Shown: positions 9,408 to 18,281, counted from the first letter of the stretch. The stretch is 64,000 nucleotides of DNA from Candidatus Thorarchaeota archaeon (GCA_016840385.1 JAEOSL010000008.1:1-64000), one strand, 5' to 3'. Notes: generated by a model not told the origin, from the letters alone. Numbers and translations are program-made.

Positions 9408-10397
9408 CTATTCTCCTGATAAGACTTTTCGAATTATTGCTTCGGGTGCAGCGCCCAATTCCTCGAAGTCCTTCGGAGTAATATCCAGAACCGACTTTGC
9501 ATTCTTCCAATCCTTGTCGAAAGTTTTCACTGCATTATCAATAAGGTCTGGATTAAACTCTCTGGTTATCCATGTTGCAGTTACTGGATTTTCAGCAATA
9601 ATGAGTGCCATACTCTCAGTATTGAAGCTGACTTGGTTGTATGTCTTAGGTCCCGAATACAGCCTTCCATCAAACTTCTTACCCCGAGCTCTCAGGTCAC
9701 GAACTTCTTGCATCATACCTATTAGACCGTGTAGACTTTCTTGAACTCCCGAATCTTGTTCTGCTTGGAATATATCAGTTGAAATAAGATACCTTACTTC
9801 CGCACCTTGCTCCGTTGCATCAAAGAACCTCTTTACTCGGGCTTTTGATGTTTCAGTTATGAATGGTCCCACCCAGAGTAACGTTGCGCGAATGATGTCC
9901 CCTTCTCCCGCCTTCTCAAGCATGTTGAACCGTAAGACCCTATGAAGTTCCTCAACACCCCGTACTATTCGAGAGCTGACTTCTTCTGTTCTTCCTGTAA
10001 TCCCTTTGACAAATTCCTTTGAAAGGTGTCCACAGTCTAATGCCGATACTTCTGTGAGTTCAGTTTCAATCTCTCTCTGCTTGGCTTCAAGCTCCTCGAT
10101 CTTCCTACCCTTTAGTTCCTCAAACCCCGCCATCAGTGTATTGACATCAGCCAGATACTTCTTCCGATGGGCTGTTGGATTTTCTGGCCTGACAAGCTTG
10201 GTTTCCGTGAGCATCTTCAGTACTCGATGAACCCACGCCTTTGTCAGTTTCGTGTTAGGTTCATCCTTCAGAAGCTGATCATAGATATCTGCAAATGCTA
10301 GTGGGCTTGGTGAATCTTTCTGAAGTTTGAGAATAACTTCCAGTATACTCATCATGCGAGAATCCTTCTCTCCAGAAATGAATCCAAATATCTCCAA
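9408..10397 (-). CDS. TrmB-like winged-helix regulator, paralogue 3
   Basis: First gene of the three-regulator operon. The winged helix spans residues about 30-90 (FADIYDQLLKDEPNTKLTKAWVHRVLKMLTE), then a Lys/Glu helix and an effector-like half with NPDLIDNAVKTFDKDWKNAK at the C-terminus. The start at 10397 is a TTG; the next in-frame methionines (residues 15-16) would remove the segment that aligns with paralogues 1 and 2. An in-frame TAG lies about 40 bases upstream, so no longer start exists. The operon promoter is probably the AT-rich stretch around 10480-10516. Confidence 0.76.
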   Translation of the reverse strand: MEIFGFISGEKDSRMMSILEVILKLQKDSPSPLAFADIYDQLLKDEPNTKLTKAWVHRVLKMLTETKLVRPENPTAHRKKYLADVNTLMAGFEELKGRKIEELEAKQREIETELTEVSALDCGHLSKEFVKGITGRTEEVSSRIVRGVEELHRVLRFNMLEKAGEGDIIRATLLWVGPFITETSKARVKRFFDATEQGAEVRYLISTDIFQAEQDSGVQESLHGLIGMMQEVRDLRARGKKFDGRLYSGPKTYNQVSFNTESMALIIAENPVTATWITREFNPDLIDNAVKTFDKDWKNAKSVLDITPKDFEELGAAPEAIIRKVLSGE

Positions 10398-10505
10398 GTC
10401 CTTTGCAAGTTTCTTCTTTACTGGAATTTGTACACACCTCTACTCAGTCATGGGTATTGTTTGAAATCAACGAGTTACTAACTTTATGACTGTATACAAC
10501 CACAC

Positions 10506-10516
10506 GATATATATAT
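10506..10516. promoter_or_regulatory. Palindromic TATA box in the regulator/GGR gap
   Basis: GATATATATATC is self-complementary, so it could act on either strand. On the plus strand it lies about 25-30 bases before the first hairpin of the RNA-like segment at 10537. On the minus strand it lies about 110 bases before the TTG of the regulator operon. Confidence 0.45.
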
Positions 10517-10536
10517 CCACCTAGGCATAGATATTC

Positions 10537-10655
10537 TTGGCAGCTACTTGCTGCCAACTCCGGGTGGATGGTTTTCCATTCACAGCGGGCATGGTACAGG
10601 GCAAAAACGAAGCAGGTTGGTACCCGGGGGGGTGTCCCCTGCTTCTCCTTTTCTT
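10537..10655 (+). ncRNA. Candidate structured small RNA between GGR and the regulator operon
   Basis: No reading frame fills this stretch, but it is dense in self-complementary segments. Stem 1 is TTGGCAG 10537-10543 with CTGCCAA 10551-10557. Stem 2 is GTGGATGG 10564-10571 with CCATTCAC 10576-10583, closed by a TTTT loop and containing one G-T pair. Stem 3 is GAAGCAGG 10609-10616 with CCTGCTTC 10638-10645, followed by a T/C-rich tract to about 10667 that could terminate transcription. GGTAC 10593-10597 can also pair with GTACC 10620-10624, crossing stem 3 as a pseudoknot. ATCCACC 10515-10521 can pair with GGTGGAT 10563-10569 as an alternative to stem 2. A TATA box sits at the right distance upstream on the plus strand. 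It could instead be a leader or 3' UTR on the minus strand. I see no match to SRP, RNase P or a known riboswitch. Confidence 0.42.
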
Positions 10656-10665
10656 CAATCTTCTT

Positions 10666-11898
10666 TTAGAGTCCGCTTATTGCAATGCTTTTCATGTAGC
10701 CAACACCTAGCTTCATGACCATTGGGAGAAATTCGGAAAGTAGTTTCATGTAAGTGCCTATTCCTGCATGGCCCTGAATCAACGCATTGAGTGTCTGGGC
10801 GTCCAGTTTACCTCCAAGCACAATCTCTGCAGCGGCAATAGGATCATTGTGCATGGCAAATTTGGAAACTGCCCACATTCCTTTACCGGTGTTAGTTATG
10901 TTCGAGGCGAGCTTGCTCTTTCTGTAATCCTTCTCATAGAGTTCAACGCTTTTCTTTGAGAAGTCGTCAGAGTCTACCATTCTCTTTGCATGCTTTGCTA
11001 GCACTTGACCTGCGTGGAAACATGTGGTCACGCCACCTCCTACAATGGACGAAACTTGACCTGCTGCATTCCCCGTTAGTGCGACACCTGCGTCGGTGAA
11101 TTTGGGGATGATCCCGGCACAGGGTACAACGCCGCCATTGACTGAGTCGATTTTTGCGTTCTGAGTTTCGGGATGGGTCTTCATGTATTTCCTGAGAACG
11201 TCTTGCATTGGAGGGAGTTTGTCCCAGTTGGCTTTCGATGAAGGAACTCTGCCAATTCCAAGATTGATCTCGGTTTCTGAACGTGGATAGAGCCACAAAT
11301 AACCGAGGCCTACGTCTTTGCCGACGTAGAAATACGCAGTGTTGGGATCTATTCCTTTGCAGTTAGTAAGCTTGAATCTGTAGCCATAACTGAGAAGCCA
11401 CTTTGGATGAGTGAAGCCTGCGGTTTCTGAGACCCTGCTGAATGAGCCATCCGCACCGATTGTTAGATTTGCACGTGCTTCTTCATCTTGATTGTACTTG
11501 ACTCCAACGACGGAATCCCCCTCTTTGATAACTGACTTGACACGTGATTCGTATCTGAACTCAGCACCATCTGATAGTGCTCGGTCTCTCATGAGTTCCT
11601 GACAGTTGTCCTCATCAAATAGGTACGAGTTACCAAGATGTTTTCTGTCTACGACGACATTGGACCCTGTATCTAGACTCTCACCGATAATTGAGGTGTA
11701 CTTGTTGCCAATATATTCGGAATCTGGTTTGACCCTGAGAAAATTCAATGCCTTGTCGGTAACAAGTTCCCCCATGAGGGAATCTGTGACCTGTTTGCGC
11801 TTCTCAAGCACGAGGGTCTTCAAACCATACTTTGCGGTTCGTTCCGCTGTCATGAGCCCTGCGGGGCCAGTTCCAGCTACAATCACATCGTAGACCAT
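10666..11898 (-). CDS. Geranylgeranyl reductase family FAD protein
   Basis: FAD-dependent reductase of the digeranylgeranylglycerophospholipid reductase family, which saturates isoprenoid chains of archaeal membrane lipids. The N-terminal Rossmann motif is VAGTGPAGLMTAERTAKYG, followed by LVLEKRK. The second FAD contact is IGADGSFSRV near residue 150, and a third is GVALTGNAAGQVSSIVGGG near 285. 410 residues is usual for the family. Related reductases act on quinone or other prenyl side chains, so the substrate is not certain. Starts with ATG at 11898, divergent from the acyltransferase at 12033. Confidence 0.9.
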   Translation of the reverse strand: MVYDVIVAGTGPAGLMTAERTAKYGLKTLVLEKRKQVTDSLMGELVTDKALNFLRVKPDSEYIGNKYTSIIGESLDTGSNVVVDRKHLGNSYLFDEDNCQELMRDRALSDGAEFRYESRVKSVIKEGDSVVGVKYNQDEEARANLTIGADGSFSRVSETAGFTHPKWLLSYGYRFKLTNCKGIDPNTAYFYVGKDVGLGYLWLYPRSETEINLGIGRVPSSKANWDKLPPMQDVLRKYMKTHPETQNAKIDSVNGGVVPCAGIIPKFTDAGVALTGNAAGQVSSIVGGGVTTCFHAGQVLAKHAKRMVDSDDFSKKSVELYEKDYRKSKLASNITNTGKGMWAVSKFAMHNDPIAAAEIVLGGKLDAQTLNALIQGHAGIGTYMKLLSEFLPMVMKLGVGYMKSIAISGL

Positions 11899-12032
11899 GG
11901 TAAAATCACCTGGAATGATAAGGAAACATTCAGAGTATCGTGGCTATAATCATTTCTCTGAAGTGGTAAATTTCAAAATCAGGTCAGTCGGCAAAATATA
12001 ATACGAGTGCACTCTATCGACCTATTCCTGCT

Positions 12033-12818
12033 GTGAATATTATGAGAGCCAAGTCCATTGGATACACCGTTTACATGGTCCTTTCAATTTTGGTCAGTTT
12101 GACAATTGCCGCAATTCCGGCTATTCTATTCTTTGGATGGTTCCTGTTACATTTTACCAACTTTTTGAATAGTATGGGTTTTCCATTTTCAACACTCTTT
12201 GAGTGGGCATTACCCCTCTTGCAAGGAACTATCGATCCTATCGTGATCCAATATTTCTGGGTCCTTGTCTTCTTTGTTCCTGTAGGTCTGACTTGCTATA
12301 CAATATTCTTGGTATGTCTACTTGGAATGTTCAAACTATCAAGGAAGGGTATTCCCTTCCTAGAGGATGGATACTACGAATCTGATTCCGAAGCTTGGTT
12401 ACTATACGAATACTATGAAATCTATTATGTCCTGTTTCCATTTTTTGCTGGATTCTTCTCGGCGTTCCTTGATACGAAACCACGACATCAAGCATTTGGA
12501 TGCAAAATTGGAAAGAACTCTGTTGTTGGAAGTGGGAAACTGTTCAATCCTGAACGTACGATAATCGGTGACAATTGTTTCTTCGGATATAACGCGATAC
12601 TGAGTGGTCACGTATATGAGAGTGGTCGGTTATACCTCAAGACCGTGAAACTGGGAAACAATGTTACAATTGGTGCCAACGCAGTAGTTTTAGCAGGAGC
12701 TGATATTGGTGATAATGTCATTGTTGGTGCCAATGCTGTGGTGCCAAAGGATACGGTCATCCCACCAAATACTATCTGGATTAATGGCAAGGCAACCCCC
12801 CGTAAGCCAAGAGAATAG
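12033..12818 (+). CDS. Membrane protein with C-terminal hexapeptide-repeat acyltransferase domain
   Basis: The N-terminal 100 residues contain about two to three hydrophobic helices (YMVLSILVSLTIAAIPAILF and a second around 75-100). From about residue 155 the sequence turns into isoleucine-rich hexapeptide repeats (IGKNSVVGSG, IIGDNCFFG, LGNNVTIGANAVVLAGADIG), the left-handed beta-helix of O-acyl/acetyltransferases. Start is GTG 12033 or ATG 12042; a TATA-like AAAATATAAT lies at 11993-12002, implying a very short leader. Probably acylates a lipid or glycan intermediate at the membrane; the substrate cannot be read from the sequence. Confidence 0.78.
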   Translation: MNIMRAKSIGYTVYMVLSILVSLTIAAIPAILFFGWFLLHFTNFLNSMGFPFSTLFEWALPLLQGTIDPIVIQYFWVLVFFVPVGLTCYTIFLVCLLGMFKLSRKGIPFLEDGYYESDSEAWLLYEYYEIYYVLFPFFAGFFSAFLDTKPRHQAFGCKIGKNSVVGSGKLFNPERTIIGDNCFFGYNAILSGHVYESGRLYLKTVKLGNNVTIGANAVVLAGADIGDNVIVGANAVVPKDTVIPPNTIWINGKATPRKPRE

Positions 12819-12827
12819 GTGGTCTAT

Positions 12828-13220
12828 TTGCGTTTACTGATGTTACATTCCGAAAGTTTCTGGTACCGCCCCAACGAGTCTGAAGAAGAGAAGACTCAGA
12901 TTGGAGAGTCAATTCTCGTTTGGATTCATTCTGAAGAAACAGATGAGGAGAACCGAAGTAGTGTTCTTCGAAAGATGGTCAAAAATATCCGGTGGCTCTC
13001 AAAGAAAGTAGAGTGCGAAACAGTGGTGCTCCACTCATTTGCTCATCTGGATGATAGTAAAGCTAGTCCTGACTTTGCTGACGCGTTGATAGAAGAAGTG
13101 GCAATGAGGTTACGTGATCGGGAGTTTCACGTGCATATCGTACCCTTCGGTCATTTCTACGAATTTAATTTGCATGTGAAGGGACCCTCGTTAGCAAAGG
13201 TCTTCAAGAAGATAGATTGA
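12828..13220 (+). CDS. Stand-alone archaeal threonyl-tRNA synthetase editing-type domain
   Basis: The 130-residue product matches the N-terminal editing domain of archaeal ThrRS (D-aminoacyl-tRNA deacylase fold): MRLLMLHSESFWYRP at the start, VLHSFAHL at about residue 67, and the end HIVPFGHFYEFNLHVKGPSL. No synthetase catalytic domain follows; the frame stops at 13220. The start is taken as TTG 12828, with AGGTGG six bases upstream, because ThrRS begins with this strand; a GTG at 12819 is in frame. Expected role: in-trans hydrolysis of mischarged Ser-tRNA(Thr) or D-aminoacyl-tRNA. It directly follows the acyltransferase gene. Confidence 0.85.
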   Translation: MRLLMLHSESFWYRPNESEEEKTQIGESILVWIHSEETDEENRSSVLRKMVKNIRWLSKKVECETVVLHSFAHLDDSKASPDFADALIEEVAMRLRDREFHVHIVPFGHFYEFNLHVKGPSLAKVFKKID

Positions 13221-13241
13221 GTGTGGTGAAAAAGAGGGGAA

Positions 13242-13264
13242 TGGTCATGCATTATACATGACCA
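13242..13264. terminator. Perfect dyad downstream of the editing-domain gene
   Basis: TGGTCATG 13242-13249 and CATGACCA 13257-13264 form an 8-bp stem with a 7-base loop. It lies 22 bases after the stop of the editing-domain gene and 126 before the next start. It may be a terminator hairpin or an operator for the HTH regulator at 13391; no strong T-run follows. Confidence 0.4.
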
Positions 13265-13390
13265 CTTTGGATAGAATAGCTGTTTCTTTTGAGATGAATA
13301 ACACAGAGCCTACCTCTGGAAGGATGTTCGGTAAACTTCAACCCTTACTTGGGACTTGAGTCTATGTAGAATAATTTGGTGAAAAAAACT

Positions 13391-14473
13391 ATGTCCGTGA
13401 AAGTTTCGCTTGACCCTCTTGATCAGAAAATCCTGAAAGCTTTGGAAGAGCTTGGAACAAAAGTGTCAACTCGGGAACTTAGCGAGCGATTAGATGAACC
13501 GAGTAGAACCATCAGATATCGCATCTCAAAGATGAAAGAGAAAGGGATTATTTGTAAGGACAAAGTTCAAACACATGAAAGAAAGCTAGGTCTGGCAGAA
13601 TACATACTCGTTGTGACCACTTCACCATCTACTGAATCCACTTTGGAGAAGATCTTGGAAGAAATTCCTGCATTCTACTACTACGCCCCGACATACGGTA
13701 AATATGAGGGATATCTCATCTACACTGTATACCCACTCAGTAATCCTCGGATGGTACCCGATTTAGCGGCGGAGCTGAAGAAGCGTGGATTGATTGAAGA
13801 CTACTATATGTTCGATGTTGTGGATTATCAACGAAATGAGGTAAAGTTCGGAGAACTTGAATCATGGGACTGGGACAAGTGGTCTAAGAAAATCTCTAAG
13901 ATAATGAAGAGGACAAAAGAGATAGTCCTTGATTTAGAGGAATTTCCACAGATTGTTAGTTTTGACTCCAAAGATATTATGATTCTAAAACATATGGTGG
14001 AGAACCCAGATATCACGCTACGAGAACTAGGTGAGATATTGGAATTATCACAACCGCAGGTTCATAATCGAGTCAAGAAACTAGAGGAATCCGGGATCAT
14101 CAGGGGTTACAAACTTTCCTTGATGCCTTATGATTCTGGCATGACTGTTCTCTGCTTCTTCAAATCTAAGGATGCTCGAAAGATTCTACTCTGGTTTGAC
14201 GAACTTCCGTTTTATCACCAAATCACATTAGAAAGTGGTAATCATTTCTTCGTGCAGATTTTCTTGCCATCAACAGACACGAATGACTTCTTGAACAGCC
14301 TTAGAAATCTAAGAGAGTATACCGATGAAACCTTCGTTCAGTTTCTCCTTAAAGGGGTACACAAAGGCTACGGTCACTTGATTGACTGCTTCAGCGAGGG
14401 TACTGAAGGATGGAAATTTAGATACGATGAGTTCATAGAAACAATTGATAATCTCACAAAGAAAGAGGTCTAA
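13391..14473 (+). CDS. Lrp/AsnC-like regulator with two winged-helix domains
   Basis: The first winged helix is at residues about 10-60 (DQKILKALEELGTKVSTRELSERL...TIRYRISKMKEKGII). The second is near 190-245 (DIMILKHMVENPDITLRELGEILELSQPQVHNRVKKLEESGII). Each is followed by an alpha/beta segment like the RAM or effector domain of Lrp proteins. The ATG at 13391 is preferred because a GGTGA ribosome site ends 8 bases upstream; TTG 13376 and GTG 13379 are in-frame alternatives. A duplicated HTH-effector layout in one chain suggests an intramolecular pseudo-dimer. Targets unknown. Confidence 0.8.
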   Translation: MSVKVSLDPLDQKILKALEELGTKVSTRELSERLDEPSRTIRYRISKMKEKGIICKDKVQTHERKLGLAEYILVVTTSPSTESTLEKILEEIPAFYYYAPTYGKYEGYLIYTVYPLSNPRMVPDLAAELKKRGLIEDYYMFDVVDYQRNEVKFGELESWDWDKWSKKISKIMKRTKEIVLDLEEFPQIVSFDSKDIMILKHMVENPDITLRELGEILELSQPQVHNRVKKLEESGIIRGYKLSLMPYDSGMTVLCFFKSKDARKILLWFDELPFYHQITLESGNHFFVQIFLPSTDTNDFLNSLRNLREYTDETFVQFLLKGVHKGYGHLIDCFSEGTEGWKFRYDEFIETIDNLTKKEV

Positions 14474-14528
14474 ACTTCGCATTATTATTAGATGAGTTCT
14501 TAACGTCTTAGACAGACGTGAGATTGCG

Positions 14529-15959
14529 ATGACCAAACCCAAGTATACTCCTCGAGGTTATCAGACCTATATTTTAGATAGAGTGAGTGAGAATCAGGAT
14601 ACTCCTCTCTTGTTGGAGTTGGATTGTGGGCTTGGGAAGAGATTCATCACACACCAAATTGTTGCAGAGAAATTTCCTGATACTGGAGTTCTCATCGTTG
14701 TTCATTCATCCTCATCGCTTGTTGAAACTGTTGATTATCTCAAGGGTGAATATGGAGGTCTCGAAGATGATCTTGGGGAATTGTCGTCAAGAGTTCGTTC
14801 TGGGTATCGCAAGATGAATCTGAAAGAGAAACGTGTTATTGTTGCTACACCTCAGGTTCTAGCAACCACCTTCCAGAAGGACCCTTCAGTGTTTGACCGA
14901 TTCAAAATCGTTCTGATAAACGAAGTAGACACATTGGTACGAAGAGCTGGAGGACGAACTGCTCTTGTTTTTCCTTGGCCAACCCTGCTCATGTATATCA
15001 AAGACAAGTGGGTGATTGGGATGAGTGGCACACTCCGTGATGACCATGCGGTCTTTACACAAGAGCAGGTTGAGATTCGTAACGAACTAGATACACTGAA
15101 GGAGTATATTCCAGGGGCTCAGCTAATCTCAATGGAAGACCTCTATGGAACTGACGTCGAAGATTTTCTTGAACCAACATTTCTTACAGTCCATACAGTA
15201 AATGATTCAAAGATTCGTTCAATCTCGAAGGTTCTAGATGAACTCATCCGCAATACTAGGATGGAGATTATGCAAGAGCTGGAAGAAGATGGTAACTTGG
15301 ATATGGTTGATGGTGACTCTCGACGGGTTCACATGCTTCTTGAACGTCTGCCGATAACTGATGAACTGAAGGGGTGGTATTCAGGACTCCTCATGCTTCG
15401 GAAGTATATCTATGCCATGCCCCCAAAGCAGTTCCTTCGCATGTTTTATGGTGATTATATCAAGCATTACTTCAATGTCAATGATCTACGAAAAGCATTC
15501 CCCACAATATCCGCAAAAACCACACAAGTTTTGAAAATCGCACTTGAACATAAGAAAACACTCGTACTCACATCTTACTTGGAGATGGTTTCTCAGATAC
15601 AAGAAGTTCTAGAGAAATCGAATCTCAATGTACTCACAATCACTGGTCAGACAAGAAACAAGTCCGAAGTCTTACGTTCATTCAGAGAAGATACAGATCA
15701 ACACGTTTTAGTCATGTCCCCCGTCGGTGAAAGAGACCTCGATATTCCCCATGCAGAAGTTATGGTTGTCTGTGATTCTATTAACACAACTAAGACAATG
15801 TATCAGAAATTCAAACGTACACGAGGTGGTCTAGTAATCATTCTTACGTATTCGGGAACTTCTGAGGAGCGAAAAGTTGAGCGTCTGATGGATACTATTC
15901 TGAAACGTTATCCTTGGTCTACAGCGATTATGGAGCCTGTAGGAGATAAGCTTGGATAG
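14529..15959 (+). CDS. SF2 helicase-like protein with degenerate ATPase motifs
   Basis: The two-lobe SF2 layout is recognisable. A Q-like start (YTPRGYQTYIL) leads to the P-loop LDCGLGKR at residues 31-38, where the usual GKT/GKS is GKR. Motif Ia/Ib regions follow (VIVATPQVL). Motif II reads NEVD at 131-134 instead of DExD/H, and motif III is SGT at 166-168. Lobe 2 has LTSYLEMV and a motif VI-like QKFKRTRG. Closest in style to Hef/FANCM/ERCC4-type helicases, but without a nuclease domain. The substituted Walker residues make ATPase activity doubtful. Alone in its transcription unit or leading into acpS, 52 bp downstream. Confidence 0.72.
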   Translation: MTKPKYTPRGYQTYILDRVSENQDTPLLLELDCGLGKRFITHQIVAEKFPDTGVLIVVHSSSSLVETVDYLKGEYGGLEDDLGELSSRVRSGYRKMNLKEKRVIVATPQVLATTFQKDPSVFDRFKIVLINEVDTLVRRAGGRTALVFPWPTLLMYIKDKWVIGMSGTLRDDHAVFTQEQVEIRNELDTLKEYIPGAQLISMEDLYGTDVEDFLEPTFLTVHTVNDSKIRSISKVLDELIRNTRMEIMQELEEDGNLDMVDGDSRRVHMLLERLPITDELKGWYSGLLMLRKYIYAMPPKQFLRMFYGDYIKHYFNVNDLRKAFPTISAKTTQVLKIALEHKKTLVLTSYLEMVSQIQEVLEKSNLNVLTITGQTRNKSEVLRSFREDTDQHVLVMSPVGERDLDIPHAEVMVVCDSINTTKTMYQKFKRTRGGLVIILTYSGTSEERKVERLMDTILKRYPWSTAIMEPVGDKLG

Positions 15960-16011
15960 CCCTGTCATTACGATTATAAGAGTTTTAGACCCGCTGAGGG
16001 GTTGAATCACA

Positions 16012-16458
16012 TTGACCGACGAATCTCCAATCTCATCAGACAAACAATTTGGTCTTGGGACTGATATAGTTGAGATTCGACGATTCAGGGAACTAGACAG
16101 AGATGCACCATTCTTCTCTCGGGTATTCACAAAGGACGAACTAGTCTATTGTAGTAAGTATGAAGATAATGCTCCACATTTTGCAGCAACATTCGCTGGA
16201 AAAGAAGCTGTCATCAAAGCAATGAATTCTCAAAAGCAGTTATCTGTTTCAGAGATCGAGATACTGAGAAATGTAGATGGCGCTCCGTATGTTAGCTTCG
16301 CAGAGAATACAGACGTTGAAGTACTCGTAAGTCTAGCACATTCTGAACACTATGCAGTTGCTGTGGCACTAGTGATTCCTAAATCACAATCAAGTAATGT
16401 TGAGATGTTTCGTAAACTACTAAACGAAACCATCCACGACATTCTACCAAGGCAGTGA
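16012..16458 (+). CDS. acpS: Holo-[acyl-carrier-protein] synthase
   Basis: Transfers 4'-phosphopantetheine from CoA to the serine of an acyl carrier protein. The AcpS signature is complete: GLGTDIVEIRRF with the Mg-binding Asp18, and FAATFAGKEAVIKAM with Glu65 and Lys69. 148 residues, slightly longer than bacterial AcpS because of a C-terminal helix. TTG start at 16012 after a GAGGGG purine tract. It opens a compact plus-strand set with the FkbH-like gene (6-bp gap) and the ACP gene, its likely substrate. AcpS is uncommon in archaea, so horizontal acquisition of the set is a reasonable inference. Confidence 0.92.
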   Translation: MTDESPISSDKQFGLGTDIVEIRRFRELDRDAPFFSRVFTKDELVYCSKYEDNAPHFAATFAGKEAVIKAMNSQKQLSVSEIEILRNVDGAPYVSFAENTDVEVLVSLAHSEHYAVAVALVIPKSQSSNVEMFRKLLNETIHDILPRQ

Positions 16459-16464
16459 CCTATT

Positions 16465-18279
16465 ATGAAGGAAATCCTCGAGTCAGTAAGGAACGATCCC
16501 TCGTATCTGAATCTATGGAGTGCATACAAGAAGATACAGGATCTCAACCTAACAGTTCCCGAGGATGATACGAATACAGTGCGTTTAGCTGTAATTGGTT
16601 CAACAACCTTAGAACCATTGGCCGCATGTCTTGATGTCAAGACTAGACTTGAAGGCTTTCATGTGGAGACCTTTGTTGGTGGCTTCAACACATATCGCCA
16701 GGAAGTTCTAGACAAGTCTTCTGACCTGTATAAAGCTAAACCTGATGTTGTAGTTCTTTCAATTGATGCTTGGTCCATACTGGATAAGTTGTTCCTGTCA
16801 AACTTTGTCAGGATGAGTATCAAGGAACGTCACGCTATTCAGAACGAATTAGTAGATAGTGTTCACTCTATTGTGTCCCGATTAGAATCCGAAACATCCG
16901 CACTCATTCTTGTGAACAACTTTGTAATTCCCATTTTCACACCTCTTGGAGTAGTAGATAATAAACAGAAAATTGGTTTGAAGCGATTCTTTGAGAGTAC
17001 TAACAACCTACTAGCTGATAAACTTGAGAAGAGTTCACGAGGATTTCTTGTAGATTTGGAAAATATAGCTGGTGCTTTTGGAAAGTCGCGAATGATAGAC
17101 TGGAATACGTGGTATCGGGGCTCAATCCCCTTCAGTAATGACTTCACCCCAATTCTTGCTGATGAATATGTCCGATATGTACGAGCTCTCAAAGGTCGCA
17201 CAAAGAAGTGCATTGTATTAGATCTGGATAATACACTATGGGGCGGTATCATTGGAGAGGATGGTATCGAAGGGATAAAGCTTGGAAATACAGCTCCTGG
17301 AATTGAATATGTTGAGTTCCAGAGAAGCTTGCTTAGTCTTTACAATCGTGGCATCATTCTTGCAGTTTGCAGTAAGAACAATCTGGATGATGCCCTCAAA
17401 GTCTTCCGCGAACATCCATCTCAGGTGTTGAAAGAAGAGCATTTTGCTGCTATGAGAATCAATTGGCAGAACAAGGCCGCAAATATCGCAGAACTTGCCA
17501 AAGAGATCAACATTGGTCTTGATAGCATTGTCTTCATGGATGATAATCCAGTAGAACGTGCACAAGTATCACAGGTTCATCCTGATGTATTAGTTGTTGA
17601 CATGCCGAAGAATCCCCGCCTATATCGTGAGATGATTGAGAATCTCAATGTATTCGACGTACTATCCCTGACAAGTGAAGATATGACTCGGGGAGAGATG
17701 TACGTTGGTAAACGGATACGCACTGAACTTGAGCAGAGTGCAACATCAATAGAAGACTTTCTCAGAACCCTTGATCTTAAGGTTCGAATCAATGAAGTAA
17801 ATGATTTTGATACTCCTCGTGTAGTTCAGTTGATTGGGAAAACTAACCAGTTCAATCTCACAACTCGGCGATATACAGATGCTGAAGTGAGCGATTTCAG
17901 GAAATCTGATGATGTTGCAGTTTACAGTATGGCAGTCCACGACAAATTCGGAGATGAGGGAGTTGTTGGAGTAGCCATTGTGAAAAAGAAAGATGGCGAT
18001 TGGTGGATTGATTCATTTCTCATGAGCTGCAGAGTGATAGGAAGGTCCGTTGAAACTGCATTTCTAGCAAAGATTGTTGCTGACGCGAAGAAAACAAATG
18101 CAGTTCGCATTATTGGAGAATATATTCCCACAAAGAAGAATCCTCCCGCTTCTGATCTCTATGAACGACATGGGTTTGGAATGCCAGCCACTTCTGATGA
18201 CAATGTAATAAGCTGGATTTTGAATCTGGATGAACAGACGGTAGATGTACCTGAATGGATAGAACTTACTGAGGTATAA
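16465..18279 (+). CDS. FkbH-like HAD-IIIC protein with GNAT-like C-terminus
   Basis: FkbH-type enzymes take 1,3-bisphosphoglycerate, dephosphorylate it and load the glyceryl unit on an ACP. Domain order: an SGNH-like N-terminal region (residues 1-240, with DWNTWYRGSIPF), a HAD domain (about 245-400) with motif I VLDLDNTLWGG (Asp253, Asp255) and late motif FMDDNP (Asp359, Asp360), then a GNAT-like domain (about 430-595, RVIGRSVETAFL, YERHGFG). The 604-residue length agrees with full-length FkbH proteins. It lies between acpS and the ACP gene with gaps of 6 and 2 bp, so one transcript is likely. Glyceryl transfer is expected from the family; other acyl groups cannot be excluded. Confidence 0.92.
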   Translation: MKEILESVRNDPSYLNLWSAYKKIQDLNLTVPEDDTNTVRLAVIGSTTLEPLAACLDVKTRLEGFHVETFVGGFNTYRQEVLDKSSDLYKAKPDVVVLSIDAWSILDKLFLSNFVRMSIKERHAIQNELVDSVHSIVSRLESETSALILVNNFVIPIFTPLGVVDNKQKIGLKRFFESTNNLLADKLEKSSRGFLVDLENIAGAFGKSRMIDWNTWYRGSIPFSNDFTPILADEYVRYVRALKGRTKKCIVLDLDNTLWGGIIGEDGIEGIKLGNTAPGIEYVEFQRSLLSLYNRGIILAVCSKNNLDDALKVFREHPSQVLKEEHFAAMRINWQNKAANIAELAKEINIGLDSIVFMDDNPVERAQVSQVHPDVLVVDMPKNPRLYREMIENLNVFDVLSLTSEDMTRGEMYVGKRIRTELEQSATSIEDFLRTLDLKVRINEVNDFDTPRVVQLIGKTNQFNLTTRRYTDAEVSDFRKSDDVAVYSMAVHDKFGDEGVVGVAIVKKKDGDWWIDSFLMSCRVIGRSVETAFLAKIVADAKKTNAVRIIGEYIPTKKNPPASDLYERHGFGMPATSDDNVISWILNLDEQTVDVPEWIELTEV

Positions 18280-18281
18280 CA

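Noticed and set aside
10620..10640. G/C-rich string recalling the SRP RNA 5' domain (CCGGGGGG...TCCCC)
   Set aside because: The remaining SRP elements (S-domain GGAG/GGAA loops, about 300-base length) are not present around it.
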